A program made the position numbers and the translations under genes. The notes below the pieces were generated by a model. That model had not been told where the DNA came from. It saw only the letters and a program-made list of their open reading frames with translations, and did not search any database. Positions 17,002 to 25,038 of a stretch of DNA of 64,000 bases are shown here, in pieces (the first letter of the stretch is position 1; every line of letters starts with the position of its first letter). The DNA comes from Hymenobacter sp. GOD-10R (GTDB taxonomy: Bacteria; Bacteroidota; Bacteroidia; Cytophagales; Hymenobacteraceae), in NCBI RefSeq assembly GCF_035609205.1, contig NZ_CP141184.1, positions 1,302,001 to 1,366,000 of the forward strand, written 5' to 3'.

Positions 17002-17405
17002 ATAATTGGTCACTCAGAGTAAACAGCAAAGTATGCTTACAACATGCCTGTGTTTGGCTGCGAATGCCAAGTCGTCGCGTACAACAGAAGGGCAGGAGTT
17101 AACCTGTATGAAAATGATAGATGTAAGGCTGCTTTATAGATAAAGCAAATGCCGAAGGAAAATCTATGATAATACCTAGGGTTATTCTGAAATGAGCTAC
17201 TTACGATAATATTCATATTGCCATTCCTAACTTTTTCTACCTTCAACCTGTAGCAAGTGCGTGAACGATACCGCGCTTTTTAAGTGTTTCTGGAGTATGA
17301 AAGCCAAACCGGTTTCGCGTCTGAAAGGCATGAAACCGGTTTTTCCTATTTCAACGTACGATGAATCAAGAATAAGGCAGGAGGTAAGCCTGCCTAGCTA
17401 AGTGA
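17002..17405. other. 404-base intergenic stretch
   Basis: AT-rich with no convincing gene. A 69-codon frame exists on the minus strand (17037-17246) but has no family likeness and a composition typical of chance frames. The only clear element is the hairpin at 17306-17344. Confidence 0.6.
17306..17344 (+). terminator. Hairpin with AAACCGGTTTC arms
   Basis: AAACCGGTTTC (17306-17316) and its complement (17332-17342) with a 15-base loop, then TT. The arm is itself palindromic. It lies 305 bases after the hypothetical gene, so it may end a longer transcript or regulate the next gene. Confidence 0.6.
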
Positions 17406-18275
17406 ATGACGAACAAAGAGATTAAAGCCCTTATTTCCTTACTCGACGATCCAGAGGTTGCGCCCCAAATTCAGGACAAGATTCAGTCGTTGGGGGAAAG
17501 TATTATCCCCTTCCTGGAAGAGTCGTGGGAGGAAAGCCTAGATCCTAAGCAGCAGGAGCGCTTGGAAGATCTAATTCATAACCTGCAGTTTGAGGCCTTG
17601 CAGCAGCGCATGCGCGTGTGGCGCGACTCGGGCGGTGAGAACCTGCTGGAAGGTATGTGGCTACTCAACAGCTATCAATACCCCGATGCTGACTTTCAAG
17701 CGCTAAACCGCGCCATCGAGCAGTTGCGCTTTGAGGCTTGGACGCTCATGCGCCCCGATATGCACCCCGCCGATCAGGTGCAGGCGTTGAACCATGTGAT
17801 GTTTCGGGGGCACCGTTTTGCCGCGAATACCCAAAATTTTCACTCGCCGGCTAATTCCATGTTGCATCTCGTGCTGGAAACACGCCGGGGCAATCCGCTA
17901 ACGCTATGTGTGATTTACCTGCTGGTAGCGCAACGGCTGAATTTACCTGTTTATGGCGTAAACCTGCCCAACCTGTTCGTGCTCACCTACCGACCCGAAA
18001 ACCGTAAGGTGGAGCCGTTTTATATCAACTGCTACAACCGGGGACTTATCCTGTCGCGCGCCGACATTGAGCATTATGTGTCGCAATTGAATCTATCGTC
18101 CAATGATATCTTCTTCGAGCCTTGCTCGCACCTCGATATTGTACGACGTGCTTTGCGCAACTTAATACTGAGCTTCGAGAAGATGCAGGAACCAGCCAAA
18201 GCAATCGAAGTAGGTAAGCTACTTGCTATTCTCACGGATGACGCCGCACCTGCTCCCGACGATGAAGACGAATAA
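17406..18275 (+). CDS. SirB1/transglutaminase-like domain protein
   Basis: A 289-residue cytoplasmic protein of the SirB1 N-terminal (Transglut_core2) family. Residues 1-95 are helical and HEAT-like (ISLLDDPEVAPQIQDKIQSLG). The core family region follows: LNHVMFRGHRFAANTQNFHSPANSMLHLVLETRRGNPLTL-type sequence (about 125-165) and the LPVYGVNLPNLFVL stretch. A classical catalytic Cys is not evident at the aligned GNPLTLCVIYL position except Cys167. Biochemical role is unknown in the family. The protein ends in an acidic tail (DDAAPAPDDEDE). The start is ATG at 17406 and a strong terminator follows. Confidence 0.85.
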   Translation: MTNKEIKALISLLDDPEVAPQIQDKIQSLGESIIPFLEESWEESLDPKQQERLEDLIHNLQFEALQQRMRVWRDSGGENLLEGMWLLNSYQYPDADFQALNRAIEQLRFEAWTLMRPDMHPADQVQALNHVMFRGHRFAANTQNFHSPANSMLHLVLETRRGNPLTLCVIYLLVAQRLNLPVYGVNLPNLFVLTYRPENRKVEPFYINCYNRGLILSRADIEHYVSQLNLSSNDIFFEPCSHLDIVRRALRNLILSFEKMQEPAKAIEVGKLLAILTDDAAPAPDDEDE

Positions 18276-18297
18276 GCTAGCCTAGCGCAGTTGAAAT

Positions 18298-18337
18298 GAA
18301 AAGCCCGTCTTACTATGCTTAGCAGACGGGCTTTTTC
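18298..18337. terminator. Bidirectional intrinsic terminator
   Basis: GAAAAGCCCGTCT at 18298-18310 pairs with AGACGGGCTTTTTC at 18324-18337. It separates the convergent SirB1-like and redoxin genes. Confidence 0.9.
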
Positions 18338-18358
18338 GTGTGATGCTCTCAGGCTTTA

Positions 18359-18946
18359 CTAAGGTTGCTTGATCAAGCAGCCCGCAGCTCGCTTGTCGGT
18401 TACGCTCGTCGAGCGGCCCGCCAATACATCGTCGAGCGCCGTAGCTAGATAGCGCTCCTTCACGAAGCCCTCCACTTGAGGGTTGTCGTCGATGGCACCT
18501 TTGTAGCGTACCGCAAACCCGTCGCCGACGGGTTGGAGCAGCACCACCTCGGGTGTTTTCGTGACGCCAAGTAGAGCGCTTACTTTTTGCCCTTCATCAA
18601 TAAAGAAGGGGAGTGAAGCGGCATCGCCGGGGTCAGTGGTATGGCCGTCGGCTAGGTTGATGGGAGCGTTGATAAAAATGAACTGCACGCCACGGTCTTT
18701 GTACGTAGCCGTTAAGGCGCGAAACCGCTCGCGATACAGCTTAGAAAAGGCGCAGCTAGGATTGACGAACGCTATAACGACAGCTTTGCTACTTGCGTAG
18801 CTCCGCAAGGAAACCTCCGTGTTGGAGGCGTTTTTAAGGCTGAAATCATTGACGGAGCGGTTGCTTTGAGCACTGGCTACACCAATAGCTACCGTGCAGA
18901 ATAGGAAGGTAGCAGCAGCAATAATCGACAGACGACGAACAGACAT
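18359..18946 (-). CDS. Secreted redoxin/thioredoxin-like protein
   Basis: A 195-residue exported protein of the AhpC/TSA-like redoxin group. The signal peptide is about 1-26 (ending VASAQ). The fold is seen in VNDFSLKNASNTEVSLRSY, AVVIAFVNPSCAFSKLYRERF (Cys65), FIFINAPIN and KTPEVVLLQP. In place of a CxxC pair there is a single active-site Cys65, and a second Cys190 near the C-terminus (AAGCLIKQ), a pairing found in this redoxin subgroup. It probably acts in periplasmic thiol chemistry. Its ATG lies 9 bases after the phosphopantetheinyl transferase stop, so the two are co-transcribed on the minus strand. Confidence 0.85.
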   Translation of the reverse strand: MSVRRLSIIAAATFLFCTVAIGVASAQSNRSVNDFSLKNASNTEVSLRSYASSKAVVIAFVNPSCAFSKLYRERFRALTATYKDRGVQFIFINAPINLADGHTTDPGDAASLPFFIDEGQKVSALLGVTKTPEVVLLQPVGDGFAVRYKGAIDDNPQVEGFVKERYLATALDDVLAGRSTSVTDKRAAGCLIKQP

Positions 18947-18955
18947 GAAGGTGGG

Positions 18956-19624
18956 TCAGGAGGGTAGGGGCAAGGGAAGATCCTCGTAGCAGTAAGTGAG
19001 GACGTAGCCAGTGGCTGGACAAGTATAGTAAATCTGGTGTTGGCTGCGGAAGTTTTCTAGCAGCAGGTGCCCCGTCAACACACCTGCGTTCCGCAGCCAA
19101 AACGGGTCAAGCATAATTTGCTTCTTAAACACCAGACCCCGGCGACTGTGCAGCTTGTAGAGCGTTTCTTTGGCGCTCCAGTAAAGACTATACTTGGTCG
19201 TTTCGTCACCGGCATTGGCCCACTCAGCTTCTGACAAAAAACGAGAAGCTAACTTTTGGGCCTTTGAGCGTACTATTTCAATATCTATGCCAACACACCC
19301 TTGTGTAGCAACTATGGCCGCTAGCCATTCGCCTGAGTGCGAGAGCGAAACGGCATACTGCGGAAGCACAGGAAAGAATGGTCGACCGTTCTCATTGTTG
19401 TGCAACACGGGTATCGCCGTTGTGAAAGTCGGCAGGAGCCTATGTACCAGTACTCGGCCTGCCCACCACTGGGTCGTGCGGGCAACATCCCGGCCCAGGG
19501 GTTGCAGTGCGGCGTATTGTTCCGCGTGAGGCAACTGTTCCTTGAGTTCCGAGGCGGATTCCTGCAGGTGCCATAGTCCTAACACTACCGAGCTGGAAAG
19601 AGACGTAACAGAATGGAGAGGCAT
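18956..19624 (-). CDS. 4'-phosphopantetheinyl transferase (Sfp type)
   Basis: A 222-residue Sfp-superfamily enzyme that moves phosphopantetheine from CoA to a serine of carrier proteins, with Mg2+. Motifs: GRPFF near 80-84, VSLSHSGEW (92-100), GIDIE (112-116) with the metal-binding acidic residues, and WSAKETLYKL (149-158). It is longer than AcpS, the house-keeping form. No polyketide, peptide synthetase or carrier protein gene is in the window, so its target may be a fatty acid or aryl-polyene carrier encoded elsewhere, or it may serve as the general enzyme. It heads a two-gene unit with the redoxin gene. Confidence 0.92.
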   Translation of the reverse strand: MPLHSVTSLSSSVVLGLWHLQESASELKEQLPHAEQYAALQPLGRDVARTTQWWAGRVLVHRLLPTFTTAIPVLHNNENGRPFFPVLPQYAVSLSHSGEWLAAIVATQGCVGIDIEIVRSKAQKLASRFLSEAEWANAGDETTKYSLYWSAKETLYKLHSRRGLVFKKQIMLDPFWLRNAGVLTGHLLLENFRSQHQIYYTCPATGYVLTYCYEDLPLPLPS

Positions 19625-19663
19625 GCAGAAATAGGTTAGCCGTACTGAACCCGAAGTAAGCTC

Positions 19664-19671
19664 TAAATTTG
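19664..19671 (+). promoter_or_regulatory. -7 element before the WD40 gene
   Basis: TAAATTTG fits TAnnTTTG and lies 25 bases before the ATG at 19696. No good TTG at the right distance, so only half of the promoter is seen. Confidence 0.4.
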
Positions 19672-19695
19672 TCCCTCATCTAATCCGCTTACCGT

Positions 19696-20631
19696 ATGCC
19701 GCCGCTTTTTCGCCCAGAGGTGCAAAAACTAGGTACCCTCACTGGGCACCGCGACTGTGTGTACGCCTTGGCGGGTAGCCCTGGCGCACCGACGTTTTAC
19801 TCAGCCGGCGCCGATGGGTTTGTAGTTGGTTGGAACATCGACGATCCGTTGCAGGATGGCGAGCTGATTGCCCGCGTCGAAAACTCCGTGTATGCCCTGC
19901 GCTACCTTCCTGAGCGCGACCTGCTGCTGATTGGTCATAACTTTCAAGGGCTGCAAGCCATTGCACTAGCAGATAAGAAACTAGTGCACGCTACTGCCTT
20001 ACCGCCCTTTGCCATCTTCGACCTGGCTTACTCTGCGAGGCGGCGGCGCCTTTACGCTGCCCTCGGCGATGGGACGCTGGCGGTCTTGCGAGCCGACGAT
20101 TTTCGGGTGGAACAGCTGGTGCGCGTCACTGACAAGAGCTTGCGCTGCCTAGCCTTGCACGAAGAACGCGGAGAGCTAGCCATTGGCAGCAGCGACGCGC
20201 TAATACGGGTCATGGATGCCGACTCGCTGGCCGTGAAGCAAGTGCTCACAGGCTCGACCAATTCGGTGTTCACCGCAGCGTACACCCCCGACAGCCGCTA
20301 CTTGCTTACCGCAGGCCGCGATGCGCACCTGCGCGTTTGGGAAGTGGACGCTGACTACCGGGAGCAACAAGCTATTGTGGCGCACTTATTTGCTATCAAC
20401 CATCTCGCTTTCAGTCCCGATGGGCTGTTGCTGGCTACGTGCAGCATGGATAAATCGGTGAAAGTGTGGGATGCCGAAACGTTCCGGCTGTTACGCGTCG
20501 TGGACAAGGCACGCCACGCGGGACACGGAACCTCCGTCAACCGATTGTTTTGGTCAGGACGGCAGAATAGGCTAGTTTCGTGTAGCGACGACCGTAGCCT
20601 CGCGGTTTGGCAGTTGACGTCTGCCAAGTAA
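19696..20631 (+). CDS. WD40-repeat beta-propeller protein
   Basis: A 311-residue cytoplasmic protein made almost wholly of WD40-type blades. Clear repeat ends are SAGADGFVVGWNID (37-50), TAGRDAHLRVWEVD (about 215-228), TCSMDKSVKVWDAE and SCSDDRSLAVWQLT near the end, and GH dipeptides open several blades. About seven blades fit the length, consistent with one closed propeller. No signal peptide and no catalytic domain are present, so it likely acts as a protein-binding platform. Partner unknown. It is divergent from the phosphopantetheinyl transferase and about 100 bases ahead of the DivIVA-domain gene, with which it may be co-transcribed. Confidence 0.92.
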   Translation: MPPLFRPEVQKLGTLTGHRDCVYALAGSPGAPTFYSAGADGFVVGWNIDDPLQDGELIARVENSVYALRYLPERDLLLIGHNFQGLQAIALADKKLVHATALPPFAIFDLAYSARRRRLYAALGDGTLAVLRADDFRVEQLVRVTDKSLRCLALHEERGELAIGSSDALIRVMDADSLAVKQVLTGSTNSVFTAAYTPDSRYLLTAGRDAHLRVWEVDADYREQQAIVAHLFAINHLAFSPDGLLLATCSMDKSVKVWDAETFRLLRVVDKARHAGHGTSVNRLFWSGRQNRLVSCSDDRSLAVWQLTSAK

Positions 20632-20730
20632 CAGGTCAGAGCGAGCAGCCTGCTTAGAGGGTTCGGCCTGGTTAGTTGCTCCTTGTCACTGTTAACCACG
20701 GATTGTTAACTGTTAAATGGTCATTGGTAC

Positions 20731-21741
20731 ATGAAGATAACTGCGCTCGATATTCGGCAAAAGACGTTTGAAAAGGCTTTCCGGGGCCTAGATAAGGACG
20801 AGGTTCAGGCTTTCCTGCTCACGCTTTCCCAGCAGTGGGAGCGAATGGGTGACGAGAACCGAGAACTGCGCATAAAGCTCGAACATGCTACGCATGAAGT
20901 GAGCAAGATGCGAGAAGTGGAAACCTCGCTTTATCGCACCCTCAAAACGGCCGAAGACACGGGTAATAGCATCACCGAGCAAGCACAGCGCGACGCTGAG
21001 TTGCGTATTCGCGAAGCTCAGCTGAAAGCAGAGCAGCTGCTTAACGAGGCGCGGCAAAAAGCGCGCAATGTGGTAGATGATGCCTACAAGCAGGCCGAAA
21101 AGACGGTTGCTGAGATGAAGGCCGAAGTTACTGGCCTAGGACAGGAGTGCCAACGGCTAGAAAATCAACTGGACGGCCTCGTGCGCGACTTGCATCATTT
21201 GGCTTCCGACGCCTTGGATAAAGTAGAAAAAGCGAAAGCTCGGCCGAAAGCCGCCGTAGCTGCCATCCTTTCGCGGGCGGCTAGCGTAAAGGTGAACAGA
21301 CCCGATCCTTCACCTGAAACTGACGTTCCCATGTTTGTTAACACTTCTTCTACTTCGTCGAGCGCTGCTGTAGCTGGTGCTTCTGCTGCTACGTTTGGCG
21401 GTTCCGCCGCCACGGCAGCACGCTCCATCGGACCGCAGCCGGGCAGCTACAATCCTAAGCCGGGTCAGCAGCCTGACCCTCGTAACCCTGATCAAGCACC
21501 TGGCCCGGACATTCAACCCGTTCCGTCGCCCCTGGAAAATCCAGGTATTTCGGAGCCCTCGCGCATCTACCAGCCTGGCCCGGCGCAAGTTCCTGAACCC
21601 GACGCGCCCAATGTTGAGCCCATCGCGCCTGATATTCAACCTATAGGACCTAGCCATCCAGAGATTACGCAGCCTTCACCGGCTACGCACCCCGGTATGG
21701 TGGCGGTAGCCGCCGAAAAGTCGTTTTTCGATGAGATATAG
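20731..21741 (+). CDS. DivIVA-domain coiled-coil protein with proline-rich tail
   Basis: A 336-residue protein. The N-terminus (ALDIRQKTFEKAFRGLDKDEVQAFLLTL, about 5-32, shown here only as the key stretch IRQKTFEKAFRGLDKDEV) matches the DivIVA membrane-curvature domain. A long coiled coil covers about 35-165, Glu/Lys/Arg/Gln-rich. Residues about 195-325 are low complexity, Ser/Ala then Pro-rich with repeated PD, PE and DIQP words, followed by a short ending KSFFDEI. DivIVA proteins mark poles or division sites in Gram-positives; in Bacteroidota the role is not established. No signal peptide. A perfect terminator follows 25 bases after the stop. Confidence 0.88.
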   Translation: MKITALDIRQKTFEKAFRGLDKDEVQAFLLTLSQQWERMGDENRELRIKLEHATHEVSKMREVETSLYRTLKTAEDTGNSITEQAQRDAELRIREAQLKAEQLLNEARQKARNVVDDAYKQAEKTVAEMKAEVTGLGQECQRLENQLDGLVRDLHHLASDALDKVEKAKARPKAAVAAILSRAASVKVNRPDPSPETDVPMFVNTSSTSSSAAVAGASAATFGGSAATAARSIGPQPGSYNPKPGQQPDPRNPDQAPGPDIQPVPSPLENPGISEPSRIYQPGPAQVPEPDAPNVEPIAPDIQPIGPSHPEITQPSPATHPGMVAVAAEKSFFDEI

Positions 21742-21765
21742 CTTCCATGCACTGTTGCATAGCTA

Positions 21766-21812
21766 GCTTACAAAAAGGCCCACAATGTACTATTGTGGGC
21801 CTTTTTGTAAGC
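21766..21812 (+). terminator. Intrinsic terminator with 21-base perfect arms
   Basis: Arms 21766-21786 and 21792-21812 are exact complements with loop GTACT, containing AAAAAGGCCC and GGGCCTTTTT. It separates the DivIVA gene from folB, so folB needs its own promoter. Confidence 0.92.
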
Positions 21813-21862
21813 GGATTTTTATAAACGCGAGTAGTCTCGCAAGTATCATAATACCAAAAGAC

Positions 21863-22240
21863 ATGGGTCAAATAGCGTTAGAGGGGATGGAGTTTTTTGC
21901 ATTTCACGGCTTCTACGACGAAGAGCAGAAAATCGGGAATAAGTATGGGGTAGACCTCTATATCGAAACAGATCTTCATGCTGCTGGCGCCTCAGATAAC
22001 TTGGCTCAGACGGTCAACTACGAAGTACTTTACCGCTTAGTAGCAGAAGAAATGGCAGCCCCAGCACGTCTCCTAGAGCACCTAGGTCACCGCGTAATGG
22101 ACCGGATTCTAGCCCGCTTCCCCCATATCCACGGAGTGAAGGTGAGTGTGTCGAAGTTCAACCCACCCCTGGGCGGCATCTGCACCCGCGCCCGTGTAAC
22201 CTTAAAAAGAAAACGCAGCTCTGCTGGATCAAGTAACTGA
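21863..22240 (+). CDS. folB: Dihydroneopterin aldolase
   Basis: A 125-residue FolB. It converts 7,8-dihydroneopterin to 6-hydroxymethyl-dihydropterin plus glycolaldehyde in folate synthesis. Family features: IALEGMEFFAFHGFYDEEQKIGN (catalytic-site Tyr/Glu region), the VNYEVLYRLVAEEM stretch, LLEHLGHRVMDRIL and the VKVSVSKFNPPLGG segment with the conserved Lys. I chose ATG 21863 because the longer frame from 21785 begins inside the upstream terminator. The protein ends in a basic Arg/Lys-rich tail. It is single, with a terminator on each side. Confidence 0.95.
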   Translation: MGQIALEGMEFFAFHGFYDEEQKIGNKYGVDLYIETDLHAAGASDNLAQTVNYEVLYRLVAEEMAAPARLLEHLGHRVMDRILARFPHIHGVKVSVSKFNPPLGGICTRARVTLKRKRSSAGSSN

Positions 22241-22256
22241 CGTTCTTCCTTGTTCT

Positions 22257-22301
22257 AACAAAAGAGGCCTAGGTACACCGTGTACCTAGGCCTCTTTTGT
22301 T
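22257..22301. terminator. Bidirectional terminator, near-perfect palindrome
   Basis: Twenty-two-base perfect arms (22257-22278 and 22280-22301) around a single central C. The arms include AAAAGAGGCCTAGGTACAC and its complement. It sits between convergent folB and the DUF4270 gene. Confidence 0.88.
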
Positions 22302-22327
22302 GTTAGCTTGATGCTACTTCCTCTACC

Positions 22328-23719
22328 TCATTGCACCCGAGCGTAATACACTCTAAACTGCAGTGGATTAGTGCGATTATTCTTTGCCCCCAGCACGACG
22401 CGTGTCACATCGTCAGGCACGACGCCGCGCAATACACCAGCAGTAGTAGTAGGATACAGCAACAAGCCAGTATTCTGGATGCTACGATTCAGTACTGCTT
22501 GCAGGTAAGTGGTCAACTGAAACTTGTAGTTTACCACCTCTAAACCTGTCGTTGGCGATATTCTAGGATAAGAGCCTGTTGACGAGTCCAATGGGTTGTA
22601 TACACCCGTAACGGCATTCCCATCCAACTGCGTGACAATAGCTCCTCTGCGGTTAGAAGGATCCGTGAGTGTAAGAGCAATCGTAGTTGGTGGAGCTAAG
22701 TATCTTGATTCTGTACCCTGCACGCCTTCCATTGTCAGTTCGGCCGAGATAACAGACAAGGTGCCACCTAATTCCTTGAGGTTGTTGATGTAGGGAATGT
22801 CTACGCGCGTATACAAACCTAGCCCAGCTTGGATGTAAGTTTCTGCTGCAGTGCTGCTACTGCTCAGTGCCTGATAGGGCTTAGTGAGCGGAGCTAGGAG
22901 CGTAGCACTACGATTAGCGCGCAAGCGATAGAAGTGCCGGCTACCAGTTGTCAGCGGAAAGGTATATACAAGAGGATCACTTGCTGCTGCTTCGTGATAG
23001 TACAAGTTTAAGCTGGAACTGGCGTCACTTATTAGATAACGCAATAAAGCGGCGTCATCCGTAGCACCTGGCGATAATACCAAGCCTTTGAACCGGGCCT
23101 GTAAGTCATCAGGTGAAGTAAGTGCTCCTGCGCGAGCAAGCTGATATAGTTCCCGGCCTAGGTCGTCGGTCAAACGGATACGGAGTGTACGCGCACCTGG
23201 GCGCGCCCGGAACGTGTACTCTTTTGCCTGCGTTAATCCGACCTGCCCGAGTGGCGTTTCGTCGTAGCGTAAGGCATCAAGGGTGTAATACGTTTTGTCT
23301 ACGAAATTTTCCTGTAAGCGCTGTACAAGCAAGTGTTGCGTGCGTGTAGTATCACCGTAGCGATACGTATCAGTACGCAATGTCAGAACTAGTGAGTCGT
23401 AGGACGTAGTAGCACTAGGAGTGGCGCTATTATTTAACCCTACTTGAGTAAAGCCGCGTGCCTCTACTATGCCTAGGCGTGGGTCAACGTAGCGACCTAC
23501 CATTAGGGTAGAGCTAGTAGACGACGCAATAGAGTCGAGCTGCACCGTGGACGTACGTACCGTGAACGTATCGATGTACGTAATACCTACTTTATCTGTC
23601 GTGACGGGTAGATCGTTACCAATTGCCCCAGGTTCGGAGCAAGAAGTAATGAGCGCAGCTAGCAGTAAGCTGCCAACTGCGCACAAACTGCGAAATAATG
23701 TTTTACTATTCTGTTGCAT
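22328..23719 (-). CDS. DUF4270-family lipoprotein
   Basis: A 463-residue predicted lipoprotein. A signal peptide ends in LITSC with the lipidated Cys27, followed by SEPGAIGNDLP, the usual opening of DUF4270 proteins. The rest is strand-rich with TFTVRTSTVQLDSIASSTSSTLMVGRY-like and YDSLVLTLRTD segments typical of the family. DUF4270 occurs in Bacteroidota, and its function is not established. It probably sits on the outer membrane. Its start overlaps the end of the upstream Kelch gene by 14 bases, which implies translational coupling. Confidence 0.85.
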   Translation of the reverse strand: MQQNSKTLFRSLCAVGSLLLAALITSCSEPGAIGNDLPVTTDKVGITYIDTFTVRTSTVQLDSIASSTSSTLMVGRYVDPRLGIVEARGFTQVGLNNSATPSATTSYDSLVLTLRTDTYRYGDTTRTQHLLVQRLQENFVDKTYYTLDALRYDETPLGQVGLTQAKEYTFRARPGARTLRIRLTDDLGRELYQLARAGALTSPDDLQARFKGLVLSPGATDDAALLRYLISDASSSLNLYYHEAAASDPLVYTFPLTTGSRHFYRLRANRSATLLAPLTKPYQALSSSSTAAETYIQAGLGLYTRVDIPYINNLKELGGTLSVISAELTMEGVQGTESRYLAPPTTIALTLTDPSNRRGAIVTQLDGNAVTGVYNPLDSSTGSYPRISPTTGLEVVNYKFQLTTYLQAVLNRSIQNTGLLLYPTTTAGVLRGVVPDDVTRVVLGAKNNRTNPLQFRVYYARVQ

Positions 23720-24713
23720 CAGGAGCTAATTCCCACACGTCATCAAGGCGTATGCTACCGTTGGAGCCAGTTGCAACGTAGCCTGTACTACCTAGTCCAA
23801 ATCCTACTGCATATGTCCGAGCAGAACCAGGGAAATTAGTTTTTTGCGTCCAAGTATCTGCATCGGGGTTGAACTCCCAACAGTCAGACTTATTTCCTTC
23901 GCCTACCGTCACATAGCCTTTGCCATTCACAACGAAGCTCGCGCCATAATTACGGGCTACTGCGCTGTAATCGTAACCATCAGTCGAGTTGTTGGTCAGG
24001 CTGCGCATGTTGGTCCAAGTGTCAGTAGCCGGGTCGTATGCTTCGTTATCGGTTAGCACAGCACCATTATCCGTACCTGATGCTATGTAGCCATAGTTTC
24101 CGATGGTAAAGGCCATTGCACCAATGCGCTTATTACCGAAGAGGCTAGCTTTCTGCGTCCAAACGTCCGTAGAAGGATTGTACTCCCAGAAGTCTTTTAG
24201 GTTGGCAGCACCAACTGCTGTTGAACTGATAGTACCGTAGCCCGTACCAACGTAACCTTTGTCGCCAATGGATAGACCTACAGCACTGTAGCGAGCACCA
24301 CCGGCAAAATCTTTCTTCTTCGTCCAAGTATTAGCATTGGGGTCATACTCATAGAAATCACTTAGACGATTGGTCCCGTCGTACCCGGTACCTACATAGC
24401 CTTTGTTCCCAACGGCAAAAGCTACAGCATTGTAGCGTGCTACACCGGGGAAAGGAGCAATCTGACGCCAAGAGCGGTTATCGGGGTTGTACACCCAGAA
24501 GTCCTTGAACTTATCAGTGCCGTTCCAGCCTAGGCCCACATACGCTCGGTTATTGATGGTAAAGGTGACGGCGCCACTGCGAGGCGCGCCTTCAAACTGG
24601 GCGCCACCTGACCATACGCCAATGATTGCATCAGTATCATCGTCATTCTTATTGCAAGAAGTAAAACTGAACGCGCTGAGCAGTAAGCAAACCGCGAAGA
24701 GAAGGTGTTTCAT
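23706..24713 (-). CDS. Kelch-repeat lipoprotein
   Basis: A 335-residue lipoprotein from ATG 24711-24713. The signal peptide ends FTSC with Cys20. At least six Kelch-type repeats follow, each with a GKGYVGTGYD-like strand, then DFWEYNPSTDVWTQK-like ends (for example near residues 50-95, 100-140, 150-195). They form one beta-propeller of about six blades. Such propellers bind glycans or proteins outside the cell; no catalytic residues are evident. The longer frame to 24785 adds 24 hydrophobic residues ahead of a complete lipoprotein signal and is unlikely. The stop overlaps the start of the DUF4270 gene, so the pair likely act together. Confidence 0.88.
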   Translation of the reverse strand: MKHLLFAVCLLLSAFSFTSCNKNDDDTDAIIGVWSGGAQFEGAPRSGAVTFTINNRAYVGLGWNGTDKFKDFWVYNPDNRSWRQIAPFPGVARYNAVAFAVGNKGYVGTGYDGTNRLSDFYEYDPNANTWTKKKDFAGGARYSAVGLSIGDKGYVGTGYGTISSTAVGAANLKDFWEYNPSTDVWTQKASLFGNKRIGAMAFTIGNYGYIASGTDNGAVLTDNEAYDPATDTWTNMRSLTNNSTDGYDYSAVARNYGASFVVNGKGYVTVGEGNKSDCWEFNPDADTWTQKTNFPGSARTYAVGFGLGSTGYVATGSNGSIRLDDVWELAPDATE

Positions 24714-24969
24714 AGAAAGCGAAAACAGTAAAAAAAGAAAGGGTACAGAGGTAAGAGTTAAAAGACAGGGCGAAGGTGGCAGCAAGTTCCGGATTTTTTA
24801 GAACATTCTTCCGCACGTCAAAGCTACGAACGCAGCAGCTATGGCCGAAATTGCCTCTATCAATGCGGGCGGAACATCGATGAACAGCCGCCCCTGTGCT
24901 CTCAGCCTTGGGCGTAAACCTAGCTGATCTGGTGCTTTTAGACATTACGAAATAAATCGTAGAATTTAA

Positions 24970-25000
24970 TTGCATCTACGATTCTATTCGTATATGTTTG
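24970..25000 (+). promoter_or_regulatory. Promoter of the blaI-M56 operon
   Basis: TTG (24970-24972), 20 bases, TATGTTTG (24993-25000): full Bacteroidota promoter. It is framed by two operator dyads. Confidence 0.8.
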
Positions 25001-25019
25001 ACATACGAATCTGTTCGTA
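24977..25019 (+). promoter_or_regulatory. Two BlaI-type operator dyads
   Basis: TACGATTCTATTCGTA (24977-24992) and TACGAATCTGTTCGTA (25004-25019) are two 16-base dyads, 27 bases centre to centre, with arms TACGA and TCGTA. The first fills the space between -33 and -7; the second covers the likely start of transcription. This is the layout expected for autorepression by the BlaI-type repressor encoded at 25039. Confidence 0.78.
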
Positions 25020-25038
25020 TCATCTTTTGCCTGTTAGT

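Noticed and set aside
17037..17246. 69-codon frame on the minus strand in the 404-base gap
   Set aside because: No signal peptide, no family likeness and a composition typical of chance frames in AT-rich gaps.
18956..19624. A secondary-metabolite cluster around the phosphopantetheinyl transferase
   Set aside because: No synthase, carrier, or transporter gene of such a cluster lies nearby.
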